A stretch of DNA of 64,000 bases from Parathalassolituus penaei (GCF_026626885.1 NZ_JAPNOA010000003.1:62001-126000); one strand, 5' to 3'. Positions 17,651 to 27,915 are shown, counted from the first letter of the stretch. The notes: generated by a model not told the origin, from the sequence alone. A program made the numbers and translations.

Positions 17651-19934
17651 TTTCCTCGACAACCTCACCCGCTTGCGCCTGTTAGTAGCAGGACAGCTGT
17701 TCTGGGCCAGCCTGTTGTGGCTGAGCACCATCAGCAGTCTGCCCGTCGCAATTACGCTGGCATTACTGATCGGTGCCATCGGCTTTGGTGCCATCTGGTT
17801 CGGCAGCCAATCGCACGGCCCTCGTATTCATGTGTCGATCAGCCAGATTTTGGCCGCCACCCTGTTGGTACTGGCGGCCGCTGTTGGCTGGTTTATGGAG
17901 CCGATCCGCGCGGTGGTGCTCTTCTTGCTGACGCTGCAATGGGCGTTTTATCTGCAGGCCCGCCAGCGCATGGCCATTATGCTGGCACTGTTGATATCAC
18001 CATTGGCCTTGCTGGTGGCATCTGCCATGTCGCAAAGTGGTTATTGGTTGTTGGGACTGCTGTGTTTCTGGCTGTCCTGGCTGGCGGCATTAACCCAGAT
18101 TCGCAGCATCAATCGCCAGCACAGCCTGATTGCAGTGGGTCCTCACGCCGAAGGCTTTTCTGAAACGGCAACAAGCCCAACCCTGTCGCCGCGCGACCTT
18201 CTGCAATTACCGCTGATTCTGGCACTGACACCAGTGGCCGGTTTACTGGTGTGGCTGGTTCAGCCCACCACCGAACAACGCCCGCTGCTATTACCGCCAT
18301 ACGCCAGCGAACACCGTTATGACCACAGTGACTGGTTGGGACAAGCCATGAATGGCGGCCATCGCGAAAGCTCGATCCTCACTGCCGAATCACTGGCAGC
18401 CAGTGAAGGGCCACAGGAACTCTGGGATGCCGTCAGCCGCGACACGCCACAATTTGATTATCCGGGCTTTTCCGAACGTCTGGACTTGTTCAGCAGTGAT
18501 GCCATCGGCGGTCAGCCAGATGATCTGGTGCTTCAGGTTCGTTCATCTCAACCGCTGTATCTGAAAGCTCATACATTCGATTTCTTTGATGGTCAGGTCT
18601 GGACCAGCAGCAGCTTGTCCTATCTGAAGATGCAGACCGAAGCCGATGAAGTCGGTCTTCTCAACTCCACTCCCGTGCACTGCCAGAACAGTCATCCAGA
18701 GACTGTGAACTACGAGGTTCACGTCCGTCAGGCCATTTCCGCCTGGCTGCCACTGGCGGGCACTACGGAATCGTTAAAAATCAGTGCCAACGCTATTGCA
18801 CTGGATAACTGGCGGCAGCCTCTGGTCGCCAGTGCCCTCAAGGCAGGAAGCCGCTATCAGGCAACGGCCTTGCTTGGCAATGACCAGCAACACCCGATCG
18901 CCTGCTCCCCTGCCCCGGCACGCCCGGACTTGCGAGTGCCATCCGCCGATCTGGCCTGGTTACGCGAACTGGCATTGGCGGCCAGTGTTGGAGCCAACAA
19001 CAACGCCGCCAAGGCATACAAAATGGAAAACTGGGTTCGCAATAATTTCGACCAGTCCGTAGCAGGCCAGCCACCCAGGCTGAATCGTGACCGTTCCTTG
19101 CTGGTACAGGTTCTGCAGGAACGCCAGGCTGCCAGTAACGAAATACGCGCAACTGCGCTGGTAATGCTGCTGCGCTCAATTGAAGTTCCGGCTCGCCTGG
19201 TAACCGGTTTTTCCGCTACCCGTTATAACGCCCTGACCGGCTTTTATGATGTGATCCAGAGTGATGGTCATGCTTGGGTAGAAGCCTGGGATGGTCGTCA
19301 TTGGCTCACACTGGAAACCGACACCCGCTTTGAGTTGCCAAAACCGGTGGAGCCGCGCAGCCGAACACAAGCAATTGGTGCCAATCTGGCAGATAGCCCG
19401 GCCTATGCGTACCCGTGGCTGTTGTTCTCACTGCTGCTGTGGCCATTACAGGCACTGATCACCTCGACCACCGGATTGATACTGTTGGCTTTGGCATTGA
19501 CGCTCTGGTCCTTGCCAACCTCTCGCCATCTGTTACTGGATGCCCTGCTGCCATTACGCAAACGCTGGTGGCATGAGCGAATCCTGCGCTACAAACCACA
19601 ATCCCCCGCACGCGATATTGCTCGCGTTCTACCTTGGCTACAAAACCTGGGAACACTCTGTGATTGTGGCCCGAACAAGGGTGAGTCCCACGAAAGCTGG
19701 TGCCAGCGTCTGGCAAGCTCTGATAGTTCGATTGCTCCTGAAGACATCCAGCATTTGCAGGAACTGGTTGATCAGCACCTGTACGAAGGCGACCACGTTG
19801 CCTGGCAGAGTGTTCAACAGCAGTTATTCGGCGCAGATGCACATCTGCAGCCTCTCAAAACCGCTGCGGATTCCAATGAAATCAAGGAGTTGATGGCCGA
19901 GCTGGCCAACTGTTTTCTGCACTACAAAGGCTGA
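17634..19934 (+). CDS. TgpA-like transglutaminase-fold membrane protein, catalytic Cys replaced
   Basis: A 766-residue protein with several N-terminal membrane spans (about residues 10-165, then near 200), a periplasmic transglutaminase-like domain, and a late membrane span near residue 600 before a cytoplasmic tail. Aligned by eye with TgpA-type domains, the block SNEIRATALVMLLR matches the usual CEYFASA region, so the catalytic Cys is Asn502 (codon 19137-19139, AAC). His546 (DGHAWVEAW) and Asp563 (LETDTR) are kept at normal spacing. Enzymatic activity by the standard mechanism is unlikely. The start at 17634 is preferred over 17601 because of a nearby GAGG and shorter overlap. It is co-transcribed with the MoxR and DUF58-like genes. 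Confidence 0.88.
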   Translation: MPTLPDFLDNLTRLRLLVAGQLFWASLLWLSTISSLPVAITLALLIGAIGFGAIWFGSQSHGPRIHVSISQILAATLLVLAAAVGWFMEPIRAVVLFLLTLQWAFYLQARQRMAIMLALLISPLALLVASAMSQSGYWLLGLLCFWLSWLAALTQIRSINRQHSLIAVGPHAEGFSETATSPTLSPRDLLQLPLILALTPVAGLLVWLVQPTTEQRPLLLPPYASEHRYDHSDWLGQAMNGGHRESSILTAESLAASEGPQELWDAVSRDTPQFDYPGFSERLDLFSSDAIGGQPDDLVLQVRSSQPLYLKAHTFDFFDGQVWTSSSLSYLKMQTEADEVGLLNSTPVHCQNSHPETVNYEVHVRQAISAWLPLAGTTESLKISANAIALDNWRQPLVASALKAGSRYQATALLGNDQQHPIACSPAPARPDLRVPSADLAWLRELALAASVGANNNAAKAYKMENWVRNNFDQSVAGQPPRLNRDRSLLVQVLQERQAASNEIRATALVMLLRSIEVPARLVTGFSATRYNALTGFYDVIQSDGHAWVEAWDGRHWLTLETDTRFELPKPVEPRSRTQAIGANLADSPAYAYPWLLFSLLLWPLQALITSTTGLILLALALTLWSLPTSRHLLLDALLPLRKRWWHERILRYKPQSPARDIARVLPWLQNLGTLCDCGPNKGESHESWCQRLASSDSSIAPEDIQHLQELVDQHLYEGDHVAWQSVQQQLFGADAHLQPLKTAADSNEIKELMAELANCFLHYKG

Positions 19935-19952
19935 AACTGGATGGAAAGGCCG

Positions 19953-19976
19953 CGGCCACAGCTATCGCCGTGGCCG
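19953..19976. terminator. Hairpin between convergent genes
   Basis: A 7-bp stem CGGCCAC/GTGGCCG (19953-19959 with 19970-19976) lies between the convergent transglutaminase-like gene and the small unknown gene. There is no clear T-tract, so its role as terminator is uncertain. Confidence 0.4.
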
Positions 19977-19991
19977 GGTTCAAAGGCGGAA

Positions 19992-20447
19992 TCAGTATTC
20001 CTGACCCCGGTACACACGACGACTGGCAGTGCTGGATTTATTGCTGTTATCGACCTCTACCGTTTCTTCCCAGGTAACTCCCCGGTACGTATGGCGCACC
20101 ACGGTGGTATTGGCAGAGTCAGCAACCAGCGCTGACGATGAAACCGGCTTTAACAAACGGTGCGCCACGCCACGATACAGCTGCACGCGCGCCTCGTAAC
20201 CCTGTGGTACATCCAGTTGCTGGAGTTTGAGAAACTCCTTTCGCATCTGGATTGGCAGGGTTTCCATAAAATTCACCGCCACCTGAAACAGTTCGTCAGC
20301 CCCATGAGCCAGAGAGTCGAGAACCATTTCAATAGCGGCATCGGTGTCGCGACGCCATTTCAGGCGCTTGCCGGTGATACTTTCATACTTGAGAGCAAGG
20401 GCGAGCAGAGCGTCCCTTGACGTGTGGTTGAGTGCTAGTGCGTCCAT
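19992..20447 (-). CDS. Hypothetical protein
   Basis: A 151-residue protein that I do not recognise. The start at 20447 (MDALALNHTSRD) has a GGAG eight bases upstream; an in-frame ATG two codons earlier is too close to it. The N-terminal 100 residues look helical (ALALKYESITGKRLKWRRD, LFQVAVNFMETLP), and the tail is rich in Ser, Thr and charged residues with a VVRHTYRGVTW segment. No signal peptide or membrane span is seen. It is convergent with the transglutaminase-like gene and divergent from the binding-protein gene at 20860. Confidence 0.6.
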   Translation of the reverse strand: MDALALNHTSRDALLALALKYESITGKRLKWRRDTDAAIEMVLDSLAHGADELFQVAVNFMETLPIQMRKEFLKLQQLDVPQGYEARVQLYRGVAHRLLKPVSSSALVADSANTTVVRHTYRGVTWEETVEVDNSNKSSTASRRVYRGQEY

Positions 20448-20859
20448 TTCCATTACTCCGGTACACAGATTGAACCAGCTGGTTCCGATACTGCTTCCCT
20501 CCCGGTCACCATTCCGCTGGCGCACTGAACTATAAACCCTTGAATCGGTATCTGGCGTATTCCAGAAGCATCAATTGAGGGCGAAATACTGTCACCTGCC
20601 TACTGCGTCGACAATGTCGCCAAAGTTCAACGAATAACCGGACAGTTAGCGCCCGTTCTCCGAATTGGCGCACTAACGTTAACAGGTGTGTCAATTACTG
20701 CGCACTTCGTTGCCTAATAAACAACAATTCAGGCCATGACGACAAATACACGGTGATTGTCACTGCCAGTTAATCATAATGTTACGCACCGTTACGTAAA
20801 GTAACGAATTATGACTCAGTAAAACCCCCCCCAGTAAAAACGACACCAAGGACAAGGCT
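20448..20859. other. Intergenic region upstream of the orphan binding-protein gene
   Basis: A 412-bp non-coding region. Near its end, three GTTACG-like half-sites cluster at 20781-20806: GTTACG, then CGTTAC (20790-20795) facing GTAACG (20801-20806) across a 5-bp spacer. These may be an operator for the gene at 20860. A run of eight C lies at 20824-20833. I see no gene and no clear promoter pair. Confidence 0.4.
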
Positions 20860-22152
20860 ATGACGTTTTTTGCTCGCGCTACTTCTCTGTTTTCAGGTAA
20901 ATTTCCTGCCCGCCATTTTCTTGCTTCAGTAACTCTGCTGATGGCCGCCAGCCTCAGTCATTCTGCCGACAGCATCAAATTGGGCCTCAACTATCCAACC
21001 ACGGGGCGTTACAAATCCGAGGGCGTACAACAAGCCCAGGGCGCCCAACTCGCCATTGACGAAATCAACGCCAAAGGTGGTATTCTCGGCCGCCCTCTGG
21101 AGCTGCTGACCGCCAACAGTGCGGCTCTGCCCGACAAGGCGGTCGAAAACGTCGGTACACTCGCTTCTGCCGGTGCCACCATGATTTTTGGCGGAGCCAC
21201 CAGTGCTGAAGCCATTGCGGCAGGCAAAGAATCTGCCAAAGCCGGTCTGCTCTACTTCGCGGTACAGTCTTATGCCAATGAAACCACTGAGCAGGAGGGC
21301 CATCGCCACATCTTCCGTGAGTCCTACAATGCCTGGATGACCGCCAAGGCGCTGTCCATGTATATGAACCAGCACCTGCAAAACAAACGGGTATTTTATG
21401 TAACCCCGGACTACAGCTGGGGCTACTCCACCGAAGGCTCACTGCGCAAGTTCACCAATACCGAAGATCCACAAACTCACCCACACACGCTGGTGAAATT
21501 CCCGAAACCACGTAAAGCCGACCTGGAAGCTGCACTGCAGGAAGCATCGCAGTCAGGTGCCGACGTACTGGTGATCATCCAGTTCGCTGACGACCTCGCC
21601 ACCGCCCTGAGCATTGCTCATGAAATGGGCCTGCGCGACAAAATGGAAATCATCGTGCCGAACCTGTCCCTGGGGATCGCCATCCAGGCCGGTCCGGCTC
21701 TGATGGAAGGTATTGTTGGTGCGGTGCCATGGTGCTGGGAAGTACCATACAAGTACGGTTACGAACGTGGTCAGCGCTTTGTTGAAGATTACGTCAAGGC
21801 CTACGGCCAGTACCCGGACAGCCCGGCGGCTTCCGCTTACAGCACCGTGTATGAATACGCCGATGCCGTGAAACGTGCTGGTGGCACCAATACCGACAAG
21901 GTGATCAACGCACTGGAAGACCACACCTATCAGACCGTAAAAGATCCACAATCCTGGCGTGCTCTGGATCACCAGAACGTGCAGTCTGTGTATGTGGTGA
22001 AAATGAAACCACGTGATGAAGTGGTCTCCAACAAACTGCGTGCCGACTTCTTCGATATCATGCTGAGCATTCCTGGCTCATTTGCGGTAAAAACTCCGGA
22101 AGAATGGCAAGAAACCCGCGAAGCAGCAGGCAAACCATTGGCGCTGCAATAA
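20860..22152 (+). CDS. Leu/Ile/Val-type ABC substrate-binding protein, without transporter genes
   Basis: A 430-residue periplasmic binding protein of the LivJ/urea type (type I periplasmic fold). It has a Sec signal peptide (cleavage near residue 36, after SHSA) and then IKLGLNYPTTGRY, AIDEINAKGGILGRPLEL and GGATSAEAIAAG, typical of the family. The tail region with YEYADAVKRAG and QSVYVVKMKP also fits. No permease or ATPase gene is nearby, so it works with proteins encoded elsewhere or as a sensor component. Related binding proteins accompany PQQ-alcohol oxidation clusters in other bacteria; a link here is only inference. A GC hairpin follows the stop codon. Confidence 0.88.
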   Translation: MTFFARATSLFSGKFPARHFLASVTLLMAASLSHSADSIKLGLNYPTTGRYKSEGVQQAQGAQLAIDEINAKGGILGRPLELLTANSAALPDKAVENVGTLASAGATMIFGGATSAEAIAAGKESAKAGLLYFAVQSYANETTEQEGHRHIFRESYNAWMTAKALSMYMNQHLQNKRVFYVTPDYSWGYSTEGSLRKFTNTEDPQTHPHTLVKFPKPRKADLEAALQEASQSGADVLVIIQFADDLATALSIAHEMGLRDKMEIIVPNLSLGIAIQAGPALMEGIVGAVPWCWEVPYKYGYERGQRFVEDYVKAYGQYPDSPAASAYSTVYEYADAVKRAGGTNTDKVINALEDHTYQTVKDPQSWRALDHQNVQSVYVVKMKPRDEVVSNKLRADFFDIMLSIPGSFAVKTPEEWQETREAAGKPLALQ

Positions 22153-22172
22153 TCCCTTCTCAGTAAAGAAAT

Positions 22173-22192
22173 CAGGCCCCCGATGGGGCCTG
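22173..22192 (+). terminator. Hairpin after the binding-protein gene
   Basis: An 8-bp GC stem CAGGCCCC/GGGGCCTG with loop CGAT lies 20 bp after the stop. There is no T-tract, so this may be an mRNA-stabilising hairpin or a weak terminator. Confidence 0.5.
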
Positions 22193-22243
22193 GTGCCGAT
22201 CAGTTACTACGCTTCGCTACCGCATCAGATGACTGCACGGTTA

Positions 22244-22488
22244 GCTCATTGGCACAACCGTATGCCCTCATGGGGGACCTTGTCCCCCGGCCGGGCGGGC
22301 CTCCCCCTGCTTAGCCCGACTGGGCTCGTGCTTCCGGTTTTCACCGACAACGGCTTTTCGACCCCGGTCAGATGGCACATCCCTGTACCAACTGGCCTTG
22401 CGGGGCATCCATGCCCCGGCTGGGTCGGCCGTTGCGGTAAATCCCGGCTCGCCCAGATGGGCATTGGGCAGCCACCTTCGGTGGGTAA
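22244..22488 (+). repeat. GC-rich structured repeat, copy B
   Basis: Second copy of the element at 8466-8725 (inverted) and 53144-53389 (same orientation). It includes the GGGGGAC/GTCCCCC hairpin, AGCCC/GGGCT, GGGGCAT/ATGCCCC and GCCCAGATGGGC stems in the same order. One 7-bp stem of copy C (TGGCACA/TGTGCCA) has a single mismatch here, and the last part has drifted (CCACCTTCGGTGG replaces CCAGCTGCGCTGG), with base pairing of that end hairpin preserved. This is consistent with selection on structure. Confidence 0.85.
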
Positions 22489-23107
22489 AACTGCATTTTC
22501 ATGTAGGAGTCGGCCGTTGGCCGCGATGGCTTGGCGGAGATTATCGGTGTTTATGGATGCTGGCTCTGCTTGTTAATTTGCCCGTCTGTTTGCCCTCACG
22601 GTGAACCTTGCCCACGAGCCGGTCTCCTCCCTGCTTTACCCACCATTCTGACGAACAAAAAACACTCGACTGGTCTTGATACTGATCAGTATCCAAGAGC
22701 ACCTGACTGATCGTAATTACTCCGATGAAGCCTGAATTTTTCTTCGCCCTGGCGATAACATCATCCCTGCATTCCTCCATAGATATATTGTTTGATCCTC
22801 GTCACCACCCCGAATTTTCACCCGGCCAGAATGCTGCCTGCGGCGCTTTTCAACAGAACTCTCAGTTAATTACGGCAGTAGCCGGTTTATTTAAAACCGC
22901 ACGCAATCACGCCAGCTAAGCTTAGAACTTTTTTGAATTAAAAGCGTTGGTTGTATTGCTTGTGGGAAATAACTGAAGTTTGGGATAATGCGCAGCCTTT
23001 TTTCTGACACTGGTTATTTTTCAAACAATCCAGCGCAATCAGATGGCAGGGCCTATCCACTCAAACATGTCCTGCCCTGACGTCAGAACCACTTTCCGGA
23101 GCCCGTA
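22489..23107. other. Intergenic region between repeat B and rsxA
   Basis: A 619-bp region with no convincing gene. It contains a perfect 16-bp palindrome (22678-22693) within a stretch (22668-22713) that resembles 53480-53525 downstream of repeat C: GACTGGTC and ACTGATCG are found 38 bp apart in both. The second half is more AT-rich and leads to the rsx promoter candidate. Confidence 0.5.
22960..22989 (+). promoter_or_regulatory. Candidate sigma-70 promoter for the rsx operon
   Basis: TTGTGG (22960-22965) and GATAAT (22984-22989) are separated by 18 bp in an AT-rich stretch 118 bp before the rsxA start. The -10 element matches well and the -35 moderately. This is visual matching only. Confidence 0.4.
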
Positions 23108-23689
23108 ATGACCGAATATCTGCTGATTCTGGTGAGCACCATACTGGTCAACAACTTTGTGCTGGTGCAGTTCCTCGGCCTTTGCCCATTTATGGGTGTT
23201 TCCAACAAACTGGAAACCGCGATTGGCATGGGGGCTGCCACCACATTTGTACTGACCCTGGCGTCCCTGTGCAGCTACCTGGTGTACGAATTCCTGCTGA
23301 TTCCGCTGGATCTCGCGTACCTGAAGACCATCAGCTTTATTATGGTAATTGCCGTGGTGGTGGGCTTCACCGAAATGGCGATTCGCAAAACCAGCCCCAT
23401 GCTGTATCGCGTGCTGGGTATTTTCCTGCCGCTGATCACCACCAACTGTGCCGTACTGGGTGTGGCGCTGCTCAACATCAAACGCAACAACAACCTGCTG
23501 GAGTCCATCCTGTATGGTTTTGGCGCTGCAGTTGGTTTCTCTCTGGTGATGGTGCTGTTTGCTGCCATGCGTGAGCGTATTGCCGTGGCAGACGTACCGA
23601 AGCCATTCCGTGGATCAGCCATCGCTCTGATGACTGCTGGCCTGATGTCACTGGCCTTTATGGGCTTCACCGGTCTGGTCAGTATCTGA
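23108..23689 (+). CDS. rsxA: Electron transport complex subunit RsxA/RnfA
   Basis: A 193-residue polytopic inner-membrane subunit of the Rnf/Rsx complex, which couples electron flow between ferredoxin or flavodoxin and NAD to ion movement, or reduces SoxR in enterics. It starts [20 protein letters not shown] and has six predicted spans. The conserved [18 protein letters not shown] and [10 protein letters not shown] blocks include the Cys that bind a membrane Fe-S centre together with RsxE. First gene of rsxABCDGE; the ATG follows a CGGAGCCCGTA site. Confidence 0.97.
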   Translation: MTEYLLILVSTILVNNFVLVQFLGLCPFMGVSNKLETAIGMGAATTFVLTLASLCSYLVYEFLLIPLDLAYLKTISFIMVIAVVVGFTEMAIRKTSPMLYRVLGIFLPLITTNCAVLGVALLNIKRNNNLLESILYGFGAAVGFSLVMVLFAAMRERIAVADVPKPFRGSAIALMTAGLMSLAFMGFTGLVSI

Positions 23690-23711
23690 CCCACTGCACG
23701 AGATAGAACTC

Positions 23712-24320
23712 ATGAGTACTGTTGTAATTGCCGTCTCTGTATTGGCTGTCCTCGCTCTGATTTTTGGCGCGGTTCTGGGCTTTGCCGCGGTGCGTTTCCG
23801 CGTTGAGGGCAACCCGATCGCCGATCAGGTTAACGCCCTGTTGCCACAAACCCAGTGTGGTCAGTGTGGCTATCCTGGCTGCAAACCCTATTCCGAAGCC
23901 ATTGCCAATGGCGAAAAAATCAACAAGTGCCCTCCGGGCGGTGAAAGCACTATCCAGGCACTGGCTGACCTGCTGGGTGTAGAACCCGAGCCGCTGGATG
24001 CTGAGCACGGAGCTGAAAAAGCCGGTCCGATGGTTGCCTTTATTCGTGAAGCCGAATGTATCGGCTGCACCAAGTGTATTCAGGCTTGCCCGGTTGACGC
24101 GATTATTGGTGCCGCCAAACAGATGCACACCGTTGTCGCTGCCGAATGCACCGGTTGTGACCTGTGTGTTGAGCCGTGCCCGGTTGATTGCATTGAAATG
24201 CGCCCGGTTGAAACCAGCACCGCCAACTGGTTCTGGCAAGCGCCTCAGCAAGGCCCACAAATGATTGCGACCGACAGTCGTCCACATGCCGCCAATGACA
24301 ACAAGGGCGAAGCCGCATGA
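23712..24320 (+). CDS. rsxB: Electron transport complex Fe-S subunit RsxB/RnfB
   Basis: A 202-residue subunit with an N-terminal membrane anchor (about residues 5-26), a four-Cys Fe-S motif in the region [14 protein letters not shown], and two classical ferredoxin motifs ([24 protein letters not shown]). It passes electrons within the Rnf complex. It lies 22 bp after rsxA, and its stop overlaps the rsxC start by 4 bp (ATGA), indicating translational coupling. Confidence 0.97.
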   Translation: MSTVVIAVSVLAVLALIFGAVLGFAAVRFRVEGNPIADQVNALLPQTQCGQCGYPGCKPYSEAIANGEKINKCPPGGESTIQALADLLGVEPEPLDAEHGAEKAGPMVAFIREAECIGCTKCIQACPVDAIIGAAKQMHTVVAAECTGCDLCVEPCPVDCIEMRPVETSTANWFWQAPQQGPQMIATDSRPHAANDNKGEAA

Positions 24321-26863
24321 CCCACATGATTCAGCTGCACACTTTCCACGGCGGTATTCACCCGGCCGAGAACAAGTCACAGAGTAACGGTACCCCGATT
24401 CGCACAGCCCCGCTGGCCAGCGAGTTGGTGCTGCCATTCCAGCAGCACATTGGTGCTCCAGCGGCTCCTTGTGTTGAAGTCGGCGCACGCGTATTAAAAG
24501 GCCAGGTGATTGCCAATCCTCAGGGGTTTGTCAGCCTGCCGGTACATGCACCAACCTCCGGCATCGTGGTTGCCATCGAAAACCGCGCGATTCCGCACGT
24601 TTCCGGTCTGGAAGAACCTTGTATTGTGCTGCGCCCTGACGGCCAGGACGAATGGATCGCCCACCAGAGCCTGTGTGCTGAATTGGGTGTCGACGACATT
24701 ACCGACATCGAGCCTGCACAACTGGTACACCAGATTCGTATGGCCGGTATTGCCGGTATGGGTGGTGCCGGTTTCCCATCTGCGGTCAAACTGTCGGTGA
24801 AACGGGATGAACAGGGACAAAGTCCGATCGACACCCTGATTCTGAACGGCGCCGAGTGTGAACCTTACATCACCTCCGATGACATGCTAATGCGTGAGCG
24901 TGCCGCTGAGGTGGTGCGAGGCGCCCAAATCCTGCTTTATATCCTCGGCGCCAAACGCTGTCTGATCGGTGTTGAAGACAACAAACCGGAAGCCATTGCG
25001 GCACTGAATGCAGCGCTGGTGCAACTGCACGAAGAACACCACATCGACGTGGTGAAAATTCCGACCAAATATCCATCCGGTGGCGAAAAGCAGCTGATCC
25101 GTATTCTGACTGGCCTTGAAGTGCCAAGTGGTGGCATTCCGGCACAGATTGGTATTGTTTGCCAAAACGTCGCATCTGCCGCTGCCGTGCACCGTGCAGT
25201 CGACATTGGCGAACCACTGATCAGCCGTATCACCACGGTTACCGGCGATGCCATCAAACACCCCGGCAACTGGGAAGTGGCCCTGGGTACCCCGGCCAGC
25301 CACCTGCTGCAACTGGCGGGTTATCAGCCACAGAAACAGCCGCGCGTGATTATGGGTGGTCCGATGATGGGCTTTACCCTGCCATCCGTAGACATGCCAC
25401 TGGTGAAAACCAGCAACTGTCTGCTAGCGCCAACCGCCAAAGAGCTGCCACTCAACGATATGGCCATGGCCTGTATCCGTTGCGGCATGTGTACCGAAGC
25501 CTGTCCGGTGGAACTGCTGCCACAACAGCTGTACTGGTTCAGCCGCTCCGAAGAGTTCGACAAGGCCGAACAACACAACCTGTTCGACTGTATCGAATGT
25601 GGTGCCTGCTCTTACGTATGCCCAAGCCAGATTCCACTGGTGCAGTACTATCGCCACGCCAAGGGTTCGATTCGCGAAGAGCGTGCGGCCCAGAAAAAAG
25701 CCGAACAGGCACGTGAGCGCTTTGAACGTCGTCAGGCCCGTCAGGAGCGTGAAGCCGCTGAGAAAGAAGCCAAGCGTAAGGCGCGTGCCGAAGCGGCTGC
25801 CAACTCACAATCCGCCAAACCGGCACCTGCTGCAGCTCCGACAGTAGCAGCGTCTGCCAGTGCACCTGCGGCAGCAGCCACTTCGGAAACGCTGGAAAAA
25901 CTGCAGAAACAACTGACAGCGACCCAGACTGCCATCGCCAAAACCAAAGAAAAGCTGGCGGAAGCGCAAGCTGCATTGGCCGCTGGTGATGAGTCACAGG
26001 CGACCAAAATTACGGCTCTGGAATCTGGCCTGGAAAAATCCCAGACCAAGATGAAAGATCTGGCCAAGGATATCGCCGCTGAGAAAAAAGCCCTGAAAGC
26101 AGCCCCTCCGGCAGCGGCTAGCACAGCAGAGGGCACCGATAAGGGCGATCCAAACAGCCCGGAGCGCCTGAAGCGCAAATGGGAAACGGCCCAGGGTCGT
26201 CTTGATGCCGCCCAGAGCCGTCTGGCGGAGGCCCGCGAACAGGGTCTGGATACCGTAGCAGCACTTGAAGAAGGCGTTCGCAAACAGCAAGAGCGTGTCG
26301 ACGAAGCCAAAGCCGCATGGCAACAGGCTGAATCGGGTGCAGCCGCACCAGTTTCGACTGCCGTCGCGGTGACCGAAAGTGCCACCGATAAAGGTGATCC
26401 CAACAGCCCTGAACGCCTGAAGCGTAAATGGGAAACCGCTCAAGGTCGTCTGGATGCGGCTCAAAGCCGTCTGACCGAAGCACGGGAACAAGGTCTGGAT
26501 ACCGTTGCGGCACTGGAAGAAGGCGTTCGTAAACAGCAAGAACGTGTCAACGAAGCCAAAGCCGCCTGGGAACAGGCCTCAGGTGCACAACCAGCAGCCA
26601 CTGATACCCCGGCAGCTACGGTTGCCGCGCTGGCACCAGCAGTGGCTCCGGCTGCCGCAGAAGCCGATATTGCCGCCTTGCGCAGCAAGGTTCTGGCCGC
26701 CCAGGACCGTGTCAACAAGGCCCAGGAACGCCTCGATATGGCACGCGAACAGAATCTGCCAACGGTAGATGCTCTGGCCAGTGGCGTTGCCAAACAACAG
26801 GAAAAACTCGACCAGCTGCAACAGCAGCTGGCAGCCGTTACGTCTACTGCAGGAACCCACTGA
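24317..26863 (+). CDS. rsxC: Electron transport complex subunit RsxC/RnfC with repeat-bearing tail
   Basis: An 848-residue peripheral subunit that carries the NADH/FMN-binding domain of Rnf. The core (about residues 1-450) has [36 protein letters not shown], and two Fe-S motifs ([24 protein letters not shown]). The rest is a low-complexity Ala/Lys/Glu tail, predicted coiled coil, with two 64-residue repeats that are nearly identical in protein (26138-26329 and 26387-26578) and a third degenerate one to about 26832. Long variable RnfC tails occur in the family; these repeats are well ordered. It overlaps rsxB by 4 bp. Confidence 0.96.
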   Translation: MTHMIQLHTFHGGIHPAENKSQSNGTPIRTAPLASELVLPFQQHIGAPAAPCVEVGARVLKGQVIANPQGFVSLPVHAPTSGIVVAIENRAIPHVSGLEEPCIVLRPDGQDEWIAHQSLCAELGVDDITDIEPAQLVHQIRMAGIAGMGGAGFPSAVKLSVKRDEQGQSPIDTLILNGAECEPYITSDDMLMRERAAEVVRGAQILLYILGAKRCLIGVEDNKPEAIAALNAALVQLHEEHHIDVVKIPTKYPSGGEKQLIRILTGLEVPSGGIPAQIGIVCQNVASAAAVHRAVDIGEPLISRITTVTGDAIKHPGNWEVALGTPASHLLQLAGYQPQKQPRVIMGGPMMGFTLPSVDMPLVKTSNCLLAPTAKELPLNDMAMACIRCGMCTEACPVELLPQQLYWFSRSEEFDKAEQHNLFDCIECGACSYVCPSQIPLVQYYRHAKGSIREERAAQKKAEQARERFERRQARQEREAAEKEAKRKARAEAAANSQSAKPAPAAAPTVAASASAPAAAATSETLEKLQKQLTATQTAIAKTKEKLAEAQAALAAGDESQATKITALESGLEKSQTKMKDLAKDIAAEKKALKAAPPAAASTAEGTDKGDPNSPERLKRKWETAQGRLDAAQSRLAEAREQGLDTVAALEEGVRKQQERVDEAKAAWQQAESGAAAPVSTAVAVTESATDKGDPNSPERLKRKWETAQGRLDAAQSRLTEAREQGLDTVAALEEGVRKQQERVNEAKAAWEQASGAQPAATDTPAATVAALAPAVAPAAAEADIAALRSKVLAAQDRVNKAQERLDMAREQNLPTVDALASGVAKQQEKLDQLQQQLAAVTSTAGTH
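26138..26578 (+). repeat. Two tandem 83-codon-period repeats in rsxC
   Basis: Two 64-codon units start 249 bp apart (26138 and 26387), each beginning with [20 protein letters not shown]. The proteins differ at only about three positions (Ala/Thr, Asp/Asn, Gln/Glu), while many third codon positions differ. The copies are therefore old and held by selection on the protein. Confidence 0.85.
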
Positions 26864-26865
26864 TT

Positions 26866-27915
26866 ATGGCGTTGTTAACCCTCACTTCTCCTCATGCCCA
26901 TGGTCGCAACAGCACCAGCCGGGTAATGATGACCGTAACCCTGGCCACCGTGCCCGGGTTACTGGTAACCACCGCCCTGTTCGGCTTCGGTACTCTGGTC
27001 AACGTGGTACTGGCGGTTGTGGTCGCCATGCTGGCTGAAGCACTGGTACTGCGTATCCGTCAGCGTCCACTGGGCTTTTTCCTGAAAGATTACAGCGCCC
27101 TGCTGACTGGCGTGCTGCTGGGTCTGGCACTGCCTCCGCTGGCGCCATGGTGGGTAACCGTGGTGGCCACGGCGTTTGCCATCGTGTTTGGCAAACAACT
27201 GTACGGCGGCATGGGTAATAACCCGTTTAACCCGGCCATGCTGGGGTATGCGCTGGTACTGGTGTCATTCCCGGTGCAAATGACCACCAACTGGGCGGTA
27301 TCATCACAAATGGCCGATCAGCCACTGGCTGGCCTGCTGGATGCCATCACCACTATCTTCTCCGGCTCCGGTGCTGACGCCTTTACCGGTGCCACGCCAC
27401 TCGATACCTACAAACATCTGATCAGCAACTCTACCGCTGTGGAACTGCAGAAACTGCCAACCTTTAACGGCTGGATGGCCGGTGGCTGGGAATGGGTCAA
27501 CATCGCCTATCTGGTAGGTGGTCTGTTCCTGGTATATCGCCGCATCATCACCTGGCACATTCCGGTAGCCATGCTGGCAGCCCTGTCCCTGTGTTCAATC
27601 GTTCTGGGCTGGGACCCGGACATGTACACCCCGGTCAGCCTGCATCTGTTCACCGGTGCCACCATGCTGGGTGCATTCTTTATTGCCACCGACCCGGTAT
27701 CTGCGGCCACGACACCACGCGGCAAGCTGATTTATGGTGCCGGTGTTGGCATTCTGGTGTACGTCATCCGCACCTGGGGTGCGTATCCGGATGCGGTGGC
27801 GTTTGGTGTTCTGTTGATGAACCTCGCTGCGCCTTTTATTGATGCCTACACCCAGCCACGTACCTATGGTCATGAGAAAGCGCGTCGTGGCCTGACCAGC
27901 AAAGAGGCCCGTTAA
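26866..27915 (+). CDS. rsxD: Electron transport complex subunit RsxD/RnfD
   Basis: A 349-residue membrane subunit carrying covalent FMN. Nine or ten spans are visible. The [14 protein letters not shown] block, [11 protein letters not shown] (the Thr of the GAT motif is the FMN attachment site in the family) and [17 protein letters not shown] are diagnostic. It begins 2 bp after rsxC, and its last base is shared with the start of rsxG (TAATG overlap). Confidence 0.96.
   Translation: MALLTLTSPHAHGRNSTSRVMMTVTLATVPGLLVTTALFGFGTLVNVVLAVVVAMLAEALVLRIRQRPLGFFLKDYSALLTGVLLGLALPPLAPWWVTVVATAFAIVFGKQLYGGMGNNPFNPAMLGYALVLVSFPVQMTTNWAVSSQMADQPLAGLLDAITTIFSGSGADAFTGATPLDTYKHLISNSTAVELQKLPTFNGWMAGGWEWVNIAYLVGGLFLVYRRIITWHIPVAMLAALSLCSIVLGWDPDMYTPVSLHLFTGATMLGAFFIATDPVSAATTPRGKLIYGAGVGILVYVIRTWGAYPDAVAFGVLLMNLAAPFIDAYTQPRTYGHEKARRGLTSKEAR

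Noticed and set aside
22541-22919. Two small open frames (one per strand) between repeat B and rsxA
   Set aside because: No ribosome site, no motif and low-quality composition.
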